NCBI GenBank assembly: GCA_964645585.1
Contig: CAZYAN010000010.1
Coordinates: 16,358 to 80,357 of the forward strand
Direction of reading: 5' to 3'
From: DATGSL01 sp964645585
GTDB lineage: Bacteria > Verrucomicrobiota > Verrucomicrobiia > Opitutales > T3Sed10-336
DNA: 64,000 bases
A program made the translations under genes and the position numbers. Numbering within the stretch: the first letter of the stretch is position 1; every line of letters starts with the position of its first letter. Of the stretch, positions 19,126 through 28,611 are shown in pieces. The notes under the pieces are model-generated. The model did not search any database, was not told where the DNA came from, and was given only the letters and a program-made list of their open reading frames with translations.

Positions 19126-19859
19126 ATCCCTGCCTTTACCTCCATGGCGGCCGCCTCCGCGCTCGCCGGATCATGCGTGCTGGTGCCCGTCCGCTCCAGG
19201 TCGCGAATCAGCGAGTCGGCCGCTCGTTCGATATGCGTCCGCAGGAGCCGCACAAGGCGGGCCGCATCCCGTCGCTTCAGGGCCTTAAAAATTTCGTTAT
19301 GCTCGGCGCGCTCCTGCTCGATCCGCTGTTCCCAGCCTTCACGGCTGTAATGAACCCGGGCGATTTGAATATGAGCATTCAGGCTGTTGTACATGTCCAT
19401 CAGCCTGCGATTCCCGGCGATCCGGACGATTTGCTTGTGAAACTCATGGTTGCGCTCCTCGTGCAGTTTGCGTTCCCGGTCGGTCCTGACCGTCGTGTTC
19501 AAAGCCTGGACCAGTTTTTCCAGATCCGCGAGTTCTCCCTCCTCAATGCGCTCGACACACAATTCGGCGGCCAGACATTCGAGAGCCACGCGCAATTCAA
19601 AGGTTTCCGCCAAGTCCCGGGACGATATTTCGGTCACATACGTCCCGCTTCGCGGATTGATCGCCACAAGCCCTTCGATCGCCAGGCGGTTGATCGCATC
19701 CTTGACCGGAGTCAGACTGACACCGAGCGTCGCCGCCAGCTCCTTCACATGGAGCCGCTCTCCCGGCTGAAACTGTTGGGACAATATACACTCGCGCAAG
19801 GTCTGGTAAACGGAGTCACTCGCGCGCTCGCGCTTTAACGCTGTGAGAAGGGGTTTCAT
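19122..19859 (-). CDS. GntR/FadR-family transcriptional regulator
   Basis: A 245-aa regulator. The N-terminal winged helix (about 10-80; RLHVKELAATLGVSLTPVKD, then GTYVTEIS) is typical of GntR proteins. The C-terminal all-helical FCD domain (about 90-230), with metal/effector-binding Asp and His positions, places it in the FadR subgroup that senses sugar acids or carboxylates. It is divergent from the SDR gene across a 273-bp intergenic region and coupled to the aldolase gene. It probably represses both arms until a uronate-type effector is present. Confidence 0.88.
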   Translation of the reverse strand: MKPLLTALKRERASDSVYQTLRECILSQQFQPGERLHVKELAATLGVSLTPVKDAINRLAIEGLVAINPRSGTYVTEISSRDLAETFELRVALECLAAELCVERIEEGELADLEKLVQALNTTVRTDRERKLHEERNHEFHKQIVRIAGNRRLMDMYNSLNAHIQIARVHYSREGWEQRIEQERAEHNEIFKALKRRDAARLVRLLRTHIERAADSLIRDLERTGTSTHDPASAEAAAMEVKAGI

Positions 19860-19888
19860 GAAGCGAAATCCACCGAAAGCTTTCTTCT

Positions 19889-20070
19889 ATCTGGAATCTG
19901 AAATTTTTTGCTTTAGATGTTAGATTTCAAATTACCCACTCCTTCCCCACCCTGACAAGCGCTTTTTTTACTTTTCCCCAGCGACGTGAAATTGACGAGA
20001 CTCCGATCTTTTTTTCGGCCACCAACTGACATCTGAAATTTTTAGCTTTACATTTTAGATTTCTGACTGA
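19889..20070. promoter_or_regulatory. Divergent control region with two heptamer repeat blocks
   Basis: The 273-bp region between the GntR and SDR genes holds two similar AT-rich blocks in the same orientation, at about 19889-19937 and 20030-20070. Each reads as seven-base units (ATCTGAA, then ATTTTTT or ATTTTTA, GCTTTAG or GCTTTAC, a further TAG-ending unit, and ATTTC..). The ~95 bp between them is less AT-rich and could carry operator or promoter elements. A possible -10 (GATAAT) occurs at about 20095. Whether the blocks are operators or one of the genome's repeat arrays cannot be decided here. Confidence 0.4.
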
Positions 20071-20132
20071 AGCCTCGACGACTTGATAATAAGGCTCTTT
20101 CTTCAGAAAGTCGTGCTCGCTTCCCTCATCCC

Positions 20133-20897
20133 ATGAACCGTTTACAGGGCAAGGCAGCCGTCATCACCGGCGCGGCCGGCGGCATCGGCGCGGCCGCTGT
20201 CCGGCTCTTCGCCAGCGAGGGAGCAAACGTGCTCGCAACCGACATTGACGAAACCGCTCTGCGCGAAATCGCGGCGGCAAGCCCCGATTCGCGCGTCGAA
20301 ACTGTCGCCGCGGATGTTTCCGTTGAATCCGATGTTGCCCGCGCCGTCGAAGCGGCTGTCTCGCGACTCGGCGGAATCGATATTCTGCTTCATGCCGCCG
20401 GGATTGCTTCGTTCACGCGCACCGAGGAGTGCAGCCTCGAAGAATGGGACCGCGTCCACGCCGTCAATACACGCGGCGCTTTCCTCTTCGCCCGCGCCGT
20501 CATTCCGCACATGCGATCCCGCGGCGGCGGATCCATCGTTTTCGTCTCCTCGATCAACGGAGTGATCGGCGCTCCCGGCCTCGCCGCCTACAGCGCCTCG
20601 AAGGGCGCCGTTCTTGCCCTCGCGCGAACATTGGCGATCGAGCTGGCGCCGGACCTCATCCGTGTCAACAGCCTCTGTCCGGCTTCCGTGGATACATCCA
20701 TGCTCCAGCTCGCCTTCAAACGCGCCCCCGATCCGGCCGCGGCACGGGAGGCGAACATCAAGCGCCACCCGCTCGGGCGTCTCGCCACCCCGGACGAAAT
20801 CGCCGCGTTCGCCCTGTTTCTCGCGTCTGACGAAGCCGGCTTCGTCACCGGGGGCACCCACTTTATCGATGGCGGCGCCCACCTCGCCCGCCGGTAG
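20133..20897 (+). CDS. SDR-family NAD(P)-dependent oxidoreductase
   Basis: A 254-aa classical short-chain dehydrogenase. The nucleotide-binding motif TGAAGGIGAAA is at about 12-22, the DVS acidic segment near 64, the catalytic Ser in FVSSINGVIG near 140, and Tyr153-x-x-x-Lys157 in AYSASKGA. The C-terminus FVTGGTHFIDGGA is standard. Substrates in such loci are aldoses, uronates or keto-sugar acids. It starts the plus-strand arm that continues with the GH88/105 and dehydratase genes 33 bp downstream. Confidence 0.88.
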   Translation: MNRLQGKAAVITGAAGGIGAAAVRLFASEGANVLATDIDETALREIAAASPDSRVETVAADVSVESDVARAVEAAVSRLGGIDILLHAAGIASFTRTEECSLEEWDRVHAVNTRGAFLFARAVIPHMRSRGGGSIVFVSSINGVIGAPGLAAYSASKGAVLALARTLAIELAPDLIRVNSLCPASVDTSMLQLAFKRAPDPAAAREANIKRHPLGRLATPDEIAAFALFLASDEAGFVTGGTHFIDGGAHLARR

Positions 20898-20929
20898 TCG
20901 CAACTTTCCCGCACAATCGCCTGATAACG

Positions 20930-21988
20930 ATGTCAATTCCTGCCCCGCCCAATATCCAAACACGCGAGCTGATCGAACGAGTCGCGGCTGTGACCATGCG
21001 CTGGCCGTTCCGGATGTGGGCGTTTGGCGAAGCCGTTGCGCTCCGCGGCCTGCTCGCGGCGTCCGCGGCAACAGGAAATCCGGAATGGCGCGGTTTTGTC
21101 TATGCGCTCCTTCGCACTTACGCGGGACGCGGCGCCGGCAAATCACCCGACGAACATGTCGCGCCGGGCGCGGAATTGCTCATCGCCTACCAGAATACGG
21201 GCGAGGAGATTTTTCTCCAGGCAGCGCGTTCCCTCGCGGAACTCCATGCCTCATTCCCCCAAAACCGGCATGGCGCGCGCATGCACCGCCCGGATCTTGC
21301 CGGCTGGCGCCGTCAAATCTGGGTTGACTGCATCGATGCCGAGGCCCCGTTCCTCGCACGCCTCGGAGCCGTTACGGGAGAAAACCGTTATTTTCATCAG
21401 GCGGCCGATGAGCTGCTCGCCTATGCACGACTCCTCCAGGACCGCGACACCGGCCTTTTTTATCATGGACACGAAGAGGCGTGCGGAATCAACGGCCAGC
21501 TTTGGGCTCGCGGAAACGGATGGGCGCTGATGGGGCTGACCGAAACGCTCGCCTTCCTTCCGCATGATTTCCCCGCTCGCCCCGAGCTGACGGCGATCCT
21601 TCAGCGTCTATGTATTGGTTTATTAAATACGCAAGATCCGAACGGACTGTGGCACACCCTTCTTCTCGATCCGGACAGCCCGCTCGAGTCGACGCTCGCC
21701 GCCATGGTCGCGTTCGCCCTCCGTTTTGCATCCGATCAAAAGCTTTTTGATACGGCTGACTTCAAGAAAATGACCGAAAGCGCGCGGGCCGCGGTGCTGT
21801 CACAGATCGACGAATCGGGGACGCTTCAACTCGTCACGGACGCCACGCCAGTCGCGTCGATCGCCATGTACCGCACCCGTCCCTTCGGCGTCTTTCCGTG
21901 GGGACAGGGTCCTTTGCTGCTCCTCCTCTGCCGCGAAATGGAGGCCGAACGGTCGCCATCGCTTTCCAACCCTCGAACAACAGCATGA
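20930..21988 (+). CDS. Glycoside hydrolase family 88/105 unsaturated uronyl hydrolase
   Basis: A 352-aa alpha/alpha-barrel protein without a signal peptide, so probably cytoplasmic. Family landmarks are the catalytic-Asp region WVDCIDAEAPFLARLG, LYYHGHEE-like FYHGHEEACGI, LWARGNGWALMGL, DPNGLWHTLLLDPDSPLEST and GVFPWGQGPLLLL. These enzymes hydrate and release delta-4,5-unsaturated uronates from disaccharides produced by lyases. The gene lies 32 bp after the SDR gene and its stop overlaps the next ATG (ATGA). It links lyase products, such as those of the heparinase-like enzyme at 11.3-13.4 kb, to sugar-acid catabolism. Confidence 0.85.
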   Translation: MSIPAPPNIQTRELIERVAAVTMRWPFRMWAFGEAVALRGLLAASAATGNPEWRGFVYALLRTYAGRGAGKSPDEHVAPGAELLIAYQNTGEEIFLQAARSLAELHASFPQNRHGARMHRPDLAGWRRQIWVDCIDAEAPFLARLGAVTGENRYFHQAADELLAYARLLQDRDTGLFYHGHEEACGINGQLWARGNGWALMGLTETLAFLPHDFPARPELTAILQRLCIGLLNTQDPNGLWHTLLLDPDSPLESTLAAMVAFALRFASDQKLFDTADFKKMTESARAAVLSQIDESGTLQLVTDATPVASIAMYRTRPFGVFPWGQGPLLLLLCREMEAERSPSLSNPRTTA

Positions 21989-23199
21989 AAATCACCGAAG
22001 TAGCCACCTTCGCCGTCCAGGCGGAACGTCTCGATACGCGCCCCTACTGGGGCAGCCGCGCCTGGGCGAACCGCGACGATTCCCGCGAACGCCGCGTGGA
22101 GCTGTCAAGCGAGTACCCGCCTGTCCAGCGGCGGCGCCCGGTCTATTCCAGCACCATCGACACCGTGCTCGTCCGGATTGACACCGATGAAGGAATCACG
22201 GGATGGGGAGAAGCGAAGGCGCCGGTAGCCCCCCAGGCAACCAAACAGATCATCGATCTGCTGCTGCGCGATCTCCTGATCGGGAAAGATCCGCGCGACG
22301 TTCTGGTGCTATGGGAAACCATGTTTGCCGGGATGCGCGTCCGCGGCCATCGCGCCGGATTTTACCTGGAGGCAATTGCCGGCGTCGACATCGCTCTGTG
22401 GGATATCCGGGGACAAGCGGCCGCGATGCCGATCTGTCAGCTCCTCGGCGGCAGTTTCCGACCGGCGGTCCAAGTCTACGCCTCCGGCATTCCCGCGCTC
22501 GACGTCAACGCGTCCGCGGAACAGCTCCACGCGCTGGCCGAAGAAGCCCGCGCGCTGCGTGAACGCGGTTTCAAAGGCGTAAAAATGGCGCTCGGCCAAG
22601 GAATCGAAGGTGATATTCGTTCCGTGCGGGCGGTTCGCGAAGGCGTCGGCGACGACTTCATTATTCATGCGGACGCGGCGGGGGTCTACGATCGCGCGCA
22701 GGCCTTGCGGCTCGGCCGGGCGCTGGAAGAGTTGAAAGTCGGTTTTTTCGAACTGCCCATCCCCGCCGAAGACATGGAAGGATACCGCTTGCTCGCCCAG
22801 GCCCTCGACCTGCCGATCGCCAGCGATACGCTGATGAACCGTTACGAAGCGGCCGAATACCTGCGGGCCGGCGGGCTCGGAATCGTGCAACCGGATGTTT
22901 GCCGCGCTGGCGGCATCACCGAATGCCGGCGCATCGCCGAAGTCGCCGATATTCTCGGGGCTGCCTATTCGCCCCACCTCAGCATCGGTTCCGCGGTTCA
23001 ATTCGCCGCCAGCGCGCACCTCGCCTGCGCAATGCCCAACACCCTTACCTGCGAGTATTGGATCGGCGACAATCCGCTCGGCGATGTGCTGTTGGAAAAA
23101 CCGCTTCGTCTCGAGGACGGATATTTATACGCGCCGGACGAACCCGGATTGGGCATCACCTTCAAGAAAGAGGCTCTTGCCAGCATCGGCGTCCACTAG
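21985..23199 (+). CDS. Mandelate racemase/enolase-superfamily sugar acid dehydratase
   Basis: A 404-aa protein. The ATG at 21985 overlaps the preceding stop (ATGA) and starts at MKITEVATF, the normal family N-terminus; longer in-frame starts run into the upstream gene. The barrel shows the Lys motif FKGVKMALGQG, metal-ligand regions FIIHADAAG and FFELPIPAED, and the late segment GIVQPDVCRAGGITECRRI with HLSIGS. Family members dehydrate aldonates (gluconate, galactonate, rhamnonate, fuconate) to 2-keto-3-deoxy acids. That product is the expected substrate of the DHDPS-like aldolase in the divergent arm. Confidence 0.85.
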   Translation: MKITEVATFAVQAERLDTRPYWGSRAWANRDDSRERRVELSSEYPPVQRRRPVYSSTIDTVLVRIDTDEGITGWGEAKAPVAPQATKQIIDLLLRDLLIGKDPRDVLVLWETMFAGMRVRGHRAGFYLEAIAGVDIALWDIRGQAAAMPICQLLGGSFRPAVQVYASGIPALDVNASAEQLHALAEEARALRERGFKGVKMALGQGIEGDIRSVRAVREGVGDDFIIHADAAGVYDRAQALRLGRALEELKVGFFELPIPAEDMEGYRLLAQALDLPIASDTLMNRYEAAEYLRAGGLGIVQPDVCRAGGITECRRIAEVADILGAAYSPHLSIGSAVQFAASAHLACAMPNTLTCEYWIGDNPLGDVLLEKPLRLEDGYLYAPDEPGLGITFKKEALASIGVH

Positions 23200-23510
23200 G
23201 TGCCTCCGTCGCGAGCATGCCTGTCACATCCAAGCTCATTGCAAAACCCGTCATCGGCGAGGTGCCGGTGCCACATTCAACCCGAACAGTCCGTGGAGAT
23301 TCCTGAGAGCCCCGGCACCGCGCCTCCTTTCAAAACAACGCCCGGTCAGGCGGATCCTGTCTCTGCCGACCTCAGCGCGACAAAGCCACATGTCTGGCTC
23401 ATGCGCGGCGAGAGGCCGATTGACTCGGCACGCGCAAATGTTGGCGTCGCCGACGCGGCGCGCGGCATCGTCCATAATTTCAAGGAGCTGATTGCGAACC
23501 AGCGTTCATT
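23200..23510 (+). other. 311-bp spacer with a possible degraded or small coding segment
   Basis: No confident gene. A frame running from a GTG at 23200 to a TGA at 23512-23514 overlaps the symporter ATG by 4 bp and ends with a protein-like stretch (HVWLMRGERPIDSARANVG, then a short helix). A second short frame starts at 23219 with MPVTSKLIAKPVIGEVPVPH and stops at about 23308. Each half looks protein-like but they are in different frames, which suggests a frameshifted remnant or a small coupled gene. No family was recognised. Confidence 0.25.
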
Positions 23511-25259
23511 ATGACGACGCTCGATTACCTTGTTCTCTCCGTTTATATCGTCGGCGTCTTTGCGATCGGGGCAGTCTTCAGCGGGAAGAATCAGACATCC
23601 GAGGACATGTTCACCGCCGGCGGTCAATCGCCGTGGTGGGTTTCGGGGACGAGCGGATTCATGACGATGTTCTCCGCGGGAACCTTCGTCGTCTGGGGCG
23701 GAATCGCTTATCGACTCGGCGCGGTCGCGATCAGTATCAGTCTCTGTTACGGGATTGCCGCCTTGATCGTCGGATACCGGATCGCCGCCCGCTGGAAGGC
23801 GACTGGCGTCACTTCCGGCGCCGAGTTTATCCGCCTCCGATTCGGCAAGAACGCGCTCCGGTTTTTCACGTGGGCTGGGATCGTGTACAAGATGATCGGC
23901 ACAAGCGTGTCGCTCTACGCGATCTCCCTGCTGCTTTGCACGCTGGCGCCGCTCCCGGAAGGCTTTCCGTTCCGCGACCCCGAGAGTGGAAACCTCGCTC
24001 TGACCTGGTCCGTTTTGCTCTTCGGCGGCGTGATCGTGCTCTACACGGTTGCCGGCGGACTCTGGGCGGTCCTGATGACCGATGTGCTGCAATTCATCGT
24101 GCTCGCGGTCGCGGTGACTCTTCTCGTTCCGCTCGCACTCGACCACGAAGCAGTCGGCGGTCTCAGCGGGTTCCTGCAAAACGCGCCGGATGGATTTTTC
24201 GCGCCGACAGCCGGAGAGTTCACGTGGTTCTTCCTGGCCGGATGGACCGCGATTCACGTCTTTATGATCGGAGCGGAATGGGCGTTTGTGCAGCGATTCG
24301 TCTGCGTCGGAAGCGAGCGTGACGCGAGGAAATCGGCTTGGCTTTTCGGCGTCCTCTACCTCATCAGTCCCGTGATCTGGATGCTGCCGCCCATGGCTTA
24401 CCGCCTGATCAATCCAGACGCTCCGCCGGAGGAAGCGTACATCCTCGCCTGCCGGGAAGTGCTCCCGGCAGGGATGCTCGGTCTCATGCTGGCGGCGATG
24501 CTGTCGGCGACGGCGTCACTTGTCGATTCGCAGCTCAACGTCTTCTCCGGCGTCCTGACCCGGGACTTCTTCCGTCACTGGCGGAAAGGTATCGACGAAC
24601 GCGCCCTTGCGCGGGCCGGACGCGCGATCACCCTGCTTCTCGGGGCGATCGTCATTGCCCTTGCGCTTTTGGTTCCCCACGCCGGAGGAGCGACGAACAT
24701 CACCTTGACGGTCGCGTCTCTGATGGTCGGTCCCCTGCTGGCCCCCACGCTCTGGGGCCTGTTATCGCCGCGTATCGGCGCGCGAGCGGTCTGGTGGACC
24801 GTTGGAATCACCTTTCCGGTTAGCTTAGCCGTAAAAGTCGGGCTTGGCGAAAACGGCTTCCTGGCATCGGCCCTTCCCCGTCTGGCGCTATGGGCGCAAA
24901 CGAATGCCCGAATGACTGACCTGCTCGTCGGTCTGGTTCTCCCGGTTGCGGTTCTCGCCTTTCATGAGTGGCGTTCCCGGTCCACCTCGCCCGGCTGGAA
25001 AGCGGTGGAAGCCCATCAGGCGCCGGAAACGAATGCCCGCCCCGAGTCCTTTCTCCTTCCCGCGCGAATGATCGGTATCAATACCGTCGGGCTGGCCCTG
25101 CTGCTTCTCGTGATCGGGCTGGCCCAAGAAAAAGTCTCCGCCCTGATTTTCGGTTCCGCGGTCCTCCTTCTTGCGATCGGCGGGGGCATTCTCCTCGCCG
25201 CCTCCCGCGCCGCCCGGCTTCGCGAAGAACCTGTCGTGTCCGCGAGGGTGTTGAAGTAG
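23511..25259 (+). CDS. Sodium:solute symporter (SSS family)
   Basis: A 582-aa membrane protein with about 13 hydrophobic helices, beginning DYLVLSVYIVGVFAIGAVFSG. The SSS core includes the early segment GGQSPWWVSGTSGFMTMFSAG and the mid-protein ILACREVLPAGMLGLMLAAM. It imports a sugar or sugar acid with sodium through the inner membrane. It closes the plus-strand sugar-acid arm, supporting uptake of the uronate or disaccharide processed by the upstream enzymes. The specific solute cannot be read from sequence. Confidence 0.88.
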   Translation: MTTLDYLVLSVYIVGVFAIGAVFSGKNQTSEDMFTAGGQSPWWVSGTSGFMTMFSAGTFVVWGGIAYRLGAVAISISLCYGIAALIVGYRIAARWKATGVTSGAEFIRLRFGKNALRFFTWAGIVYKMIGTSVSLYAISLLLCTLAPLPEGFPFRDPESGNLALTWSVLLFGGVIVLYTVAGGLWAVLMTDVLQFIVLAVAVTLLVPLALDHEAVGGLSGFLQNAPDGFFAPTAGEFTWFFLAGWTAIHVFMIGAEWAFVQRFVCVGSERDARKSAWLFGVLYLISPVIWMLPPMAYRLINPDAPPEEAYILACREVLPAGMLGLMLAAMLSATASLVDSQLNVFSGVLTRDFFRHWRKGIDERALARAGRAITLLLGAIVIALALLVPHAGGATNITLTVASLMVGPLLAPTLWGLLSPRIGARAVWWTVGITFPVSLAVKVGLGENGFLASALPRLALWAQTNARMTDLLVGLVLPVAVLAFHEWRSRSTSPGWKAVEAHQAPETNARPESFLLPARMIGINTVGLALLLLVIGLAQEKVSALIFGSAVLLLAIGGGILLAASRAARLREEPVVSARVLK

Positions 25260-25343
25260 TTTCGCAATTCAAGGGTGGCTGCGGCTCCCCGATCGAAAGG
25301 CAGTCGCGAAGTTTCAAACGATGAAAAAATCCCCGAGGTGCGC

Positions 25344-26495
25344 TCAGTAAGAACGAAGCGGCAGAGGAGGCGCCTCGAATGTCACGCCTTTCCAGTCGGC
25401 GAGAATTTTTAGATACTGATACGGATCCTGCCACGACGATGACGGCTCAACAACGGTCGACTCCGGCCACTCGTTGAAGCTTGTGACCATCACAAAATCC
25501 GCGGCGGCATCGCTGGCGGCGCGCAGATACGACCGCAGCGTTTCGCCGTCTCGACGCGGCATTTCGAATCGCTCCGGATTCCCTTCACGCAGGTTGTCGT
25601 GTCCTGGATGCACGGGCAGGAGCATCTTCTTCTTCGATTCATGGGCCTGCCGCACCACGTTTTGATAACGGCCGATGAGCTCGTCGTACCCGTATTCCCG
25701 GAAGATGCTGAACGTTCCGTAAAAAGAAAACGCCCGGATCTCACTCACCGCCAGCCACTCAGCGGGAACGCGCAAATTCCCGCCTTCATTGCTGATCGCG
25801 TCGACGATCCAATAGACCGGCCCAGTCCGCTCCTCCACATATTCGCGCAAGTCCCGAAACCTTTCTGGTGTCAAACTCGGGTTGAACGGCACTTGGTACA
25901 GGTAATACACCGGTTTCCCTTCGATGTGCAGGTAGGCGGGACTGTCCTTATAGCGACTCAGATACTTCACCGCCCACTGCTTGACCTCATTCCAGTTCGG
26001 CCGGAACTGCGCGGTCTCGTCGAGCAAGGCAACCTGGAAACCTTCCTCTTCGGCAATCGGCAAAACGACATCCTCAAAGGCGAATTCCGTCAAGCGCGGC
26101 ACACGCTGCCAGTCACCCGGTCCCCACCAGTCGACCAGAAAAGCGTCGATGCCTGCCGCTTTTGCCAGCCGGATGTGCCAACGGACGATCTCCCGGTCGT
26201 CGCTGTCGTACAATCCCACGAGCGGCCAGAAAACCGACGCGATCCGCGCAGGATCCAGGTGCTCCACCAATTCGCCCGATTCTCTGGCCTCCCGGTTCAT
26301 GCGGTCCGCCACATCGTGCCGTACCCAGTGTGTCCATGTTTTGTGAGGACCGCTTCCAGTCGCGTACCATGTATAATAATTTGCAAGCAAAAGCGGACGG
26401 GGGCGTCCTTCCGACGCATCGACCGCCGACGCGGAGACGCCTCCAAGAAGCACGAATCCAATTGCATGCAAAACAACGCAACCGAAGAAACGCAT
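25344..26495 (-). CDS. Secreted GH99-like glycoside hydrolase-family protein
   Basis: A 383-aa protein. The ATG at 26495 starts a signal peptide (MRFFGCVVLHAIGFVLLGG). The mature part is a (beta/alpha)8-type domain: LLLANYYTWYATGSG at the start, AAGIDAFLVDWWGPGDW, KPVYYLYQVPF, and the closing FNEWPESTVVEPS followed by DPYQYLKIL. This last pattern is characteristic of GH99/GH71-like proteins (endo-alpha-mannosidase relatives), many of which sit in glycan loci with unknown specificity. It is divergent from the ABC exporter across 241 bp, in which I see no clear motif. Confidence 0.75.
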   Translation of the reverse strand: MRFFGCVVLHAIGFVLLGGVSASAVDASEGRPRPLLLANYYTWYATGSGPHKTWTHWVRHDVADRMNREARESGELVEHLDPARIASVFWPLVGLYDSDDREIVRWHIRLAKAAGIDAFLVDWWGPGDWQRVPRLTEFAFEDVVLPIAEEEGFQVALLDETAQFRPNWNEVKQWAVKYLSRYKDSPAYLHIEGKPVYYLYQVPFNPSLTPERFRDLREYVEERTGPVYWIVDAISNEGGNLRVPAEWLAVSEIRAFSFYGTFSIFREYGYDELIGRYQNVVRQAHESKKKMLLPVHPGHDNLREGNPERFEMPRRDGETLRSYLRAASDAAADFVMVTSFNEWPESTVVEPSSSWQDPYQYLKILADWKGVTFEAPPLPLRSY

Positions 26496-26736
26496 TGGTC
26501 CGATCGTGCCGCGGTTCACGAAATCCGTCAATGGGCCGGTTTGGGCGGACTCGGGCTGCTGCTTCTGGCCACCCGTGCCGGGTCTCCACGGATGCGACTC
26601 GGGCGGAGAGGAGGTCGACAGTGTGGCACCAAGTCTTCCAGTCAACCGTCATCCGGTTCTCGCGAGATCGACAGCGCTCTCCCGAAACTGCTTGTTTCTC
26701 GCGCTTCATTCCGGATGATGCGGAGTCACACCAACG

Positions 26737-28524
26737 ATGCTGAAGCGTTTTCGACCATATTTGCACTACATGAAGGCAGTTCGGGTGCCATTCGCACTCG
26801 GCCTGCTCTTCGGCGTGCTTTACGGTGCCGCCTCCAGCCTCGGCTTGCCTCTCATCACGCGCCACATCGTTCCCCTCGTCACAGGCAGCGAACTCGGCGC
26901 CGGAGTCGGCTTCGCCCCGGGTCCGCCGCGCGGCCTCGCGCTGGCCGGGGTTCTCGCGCTGATTCCGCTCGTTTTTCTCCTCCGGGCGGTCGGCGGCTTT
27001 TTGAACGCCTACCTGATGGCCTACTCCGGCATGCACATTCTTGAACGGATGCGGGTCGACGCGTTCAGCAAACTGCAGCAACTGCCGCTGACGTTCTACT
27101 CGCAACACACGGTCGGCGACCTGATGAGCCGCGTCATCGGCGACACCGCGCAACTGCAAACGGCGATCATTCATGTCGTCAACGATCTCATCAAACAGCC
27201 GGCGACGCTGATCGGCGCCGGTTTTACGCTCATCTATCTCGCCTTTCAGCAGCACGAGGTCGGTTTTTTTCTGATCGTTCTCGCGTCCGTTCCCGCCTGC
27301 ATCCTGCCGATTCGCTTCATCGGCAAACGTGTCCTCGCCAAGGCCAAGCGTGCCCAGGCCGAAGCCGGACAGATGAACGGCATTCTGAATGAAAATCTTT
27401 CCGCCGTCCGCGAGGTCCGGGCTTACAACCTCGAGGAACGCGAAATTTCCCGTTTCCGCGAGAGCTGCCGCCACTTCCTGAAAGTCAGCCTCAAGGTGGT
27501 CAAATACCAAAAAAGCCTCAACCCGGTCATCGAGGTCGTCTCGGCCCTCGGCCTCGTTGCCGCGGTTTTCATCGCGATCGACAAAGATATCAGCGAAGGC
27601 ATCATCGCCGCCCTTCTCGTCGCCCTCTACATGGGTTATGAACCAGTCAAGAAGCTCGGCGCCATGAACAACAATATCCGGCGGGCCGAAGCCTCACTGG
27701 ACCGGCTCGAATATGTGCTCAACCAGCCGGACACCGTTCCCGAACCGGAAAACCCGCAACCGTTCCCCCGTCCGGCCGGACAAATCCGCTTTGAGAACGT
27801 CGCGTTCAGCTACACCGGCGCACCCGTACTCCGCGATGTCAACGTCTCGATTGAACCGGGAGAGACAGTCGCCCTCGTCGGCCCGAGCGGCGCGGGGAAG
27901 TCGACTTTTGTCAACCTGATCCCTCGCTTCTATGAAGTCGGATCCGGCGCCGTCCGAATCGATGGAACCGATGTCCGCGATGTCTCCAAACACGCGCTTC
28001 GCGAGCAGATCGCCGTCGTCTCCCAAGAGGCCGTTCTTTTTGCCGGGTCCATCGCAAACAACATCCGAGTCGGACGCCCGGACGCAACGGATGACGAGGT
28101 GATCGAGGCCGCCCGCATGGCCAACGCGCACGACTTTATCGAGTCGTTGCCCGATAAATACGACTCCGTCGTCGGCGAACGCGGTTCCCAATTGTCCGGC
28201 GGCCAGCGTCAGCGCATCTCGATTGCCCGGGCGTTTCTCAAAAACGCTCCGATCATCATTCTCGACGAGCCGACTTCCGCGCTCGACTCCGAAAGCGAGC
28301 ATCATCTCCAGGCGGCCATGGAAAAACTTTCCCGCGGGCGAACGGTCCTGATCGTCGCTCACCGCTTCAGCACGATTCGTCACGCCGACCGGATTCTCCT
28401 TTTTGACGAAGGGCGTATCGTGGATTCGGGTACACACGAAGAACTTTACGCGCAAAGCCCAATCTACCGAAATCTCTATGACAAACAGGCGATCGACGAC
28501 GGGCGGCGGCCGCTCGCGCATTGA
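26737..28524 (+). CDS. MsbA-type ABC exporter (lipid A/lipid flippase)
   Basis: A 595-aa half-transporter. Six TM helices lie in residues ~15-320 and the ATPase domain at about 345-590. Walker A is GPSGAGKST, the signature LSGGQRQRISIARAF, Walker B IIILDEPTSALD and the switch His is in IVAHRFSTI. It probably works as a homodimer that flips lipid A-core or another lipid across the inner membrane. The next gene is an LpxL-like acyltransferase 87 bp downstream, which supports a lipopolysaccharide role. The symbol msbA is likely but left blank because multidrug exporters share this architecture. Confidence 0.88.
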   Translation: MLKRFRPYLHYMKAVRVPFALGLLFGVLYGAASSLGLPLITRHIVPLVTGSELGAGVGFAPGPPRGLALAGVLALIPLVFLLRAVGGFLNAYLMAYSGMHILERMRVDAFSKLQQLPLTFYSQHTVGDLMSRVIGDTAQLQTAIIHVVNDLIKQPATLIGAGFTLIYLAFQQHEVGFFLIVLASVPACILPIRFIGKRVLAKAKRAQAEAGQMNGILNENLSAVREVRAYNLEEREISRFRESCRHFLKVSLKVVKYQKSLNPVIEVVSALGLVAAVFIAIDKDISEGIIAALLVALYMGYEPVKKLGAMNNNIRRAEASLDRLEYVLNQPDTVPEPENPQPFPRPAGQIRFENVAFSYTGAPVLRDVNVSIEPGETVALVGPSGAGKSTFVNLIPRFYEVGSGAVRIDGTDVRDVSKHALREQIAVVSQEAVLFAGSIANNIRVGRPDATDDEVIEAARMANAHDFIESLPDKYDSVVGERGSQLSGGQRQRISIARAFLKNAPIIILDEPTSALDSESEHHLQAAMEKLSRGRTVLIVAHRFSTIRHADRILLFDEGRIVDSGTHEELYAQSPIYRNLYDKQAIDDGRRPLAH

Positions 28525-28611
28525 AGTGTTTGGGAACCTTCGGAAACCGTTTAAGCCGGCAATCCGCGGAACCGTCACCCCGCCCGGTCTCGGTCCAGCG
28601 TCTATGTCGTC

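Noticed and set aside
26113..27510. A 465-codon minus-strand frame.
   Set aside because: It is antisense to the ABC exporter, rich in charged residues, and shows no family features.
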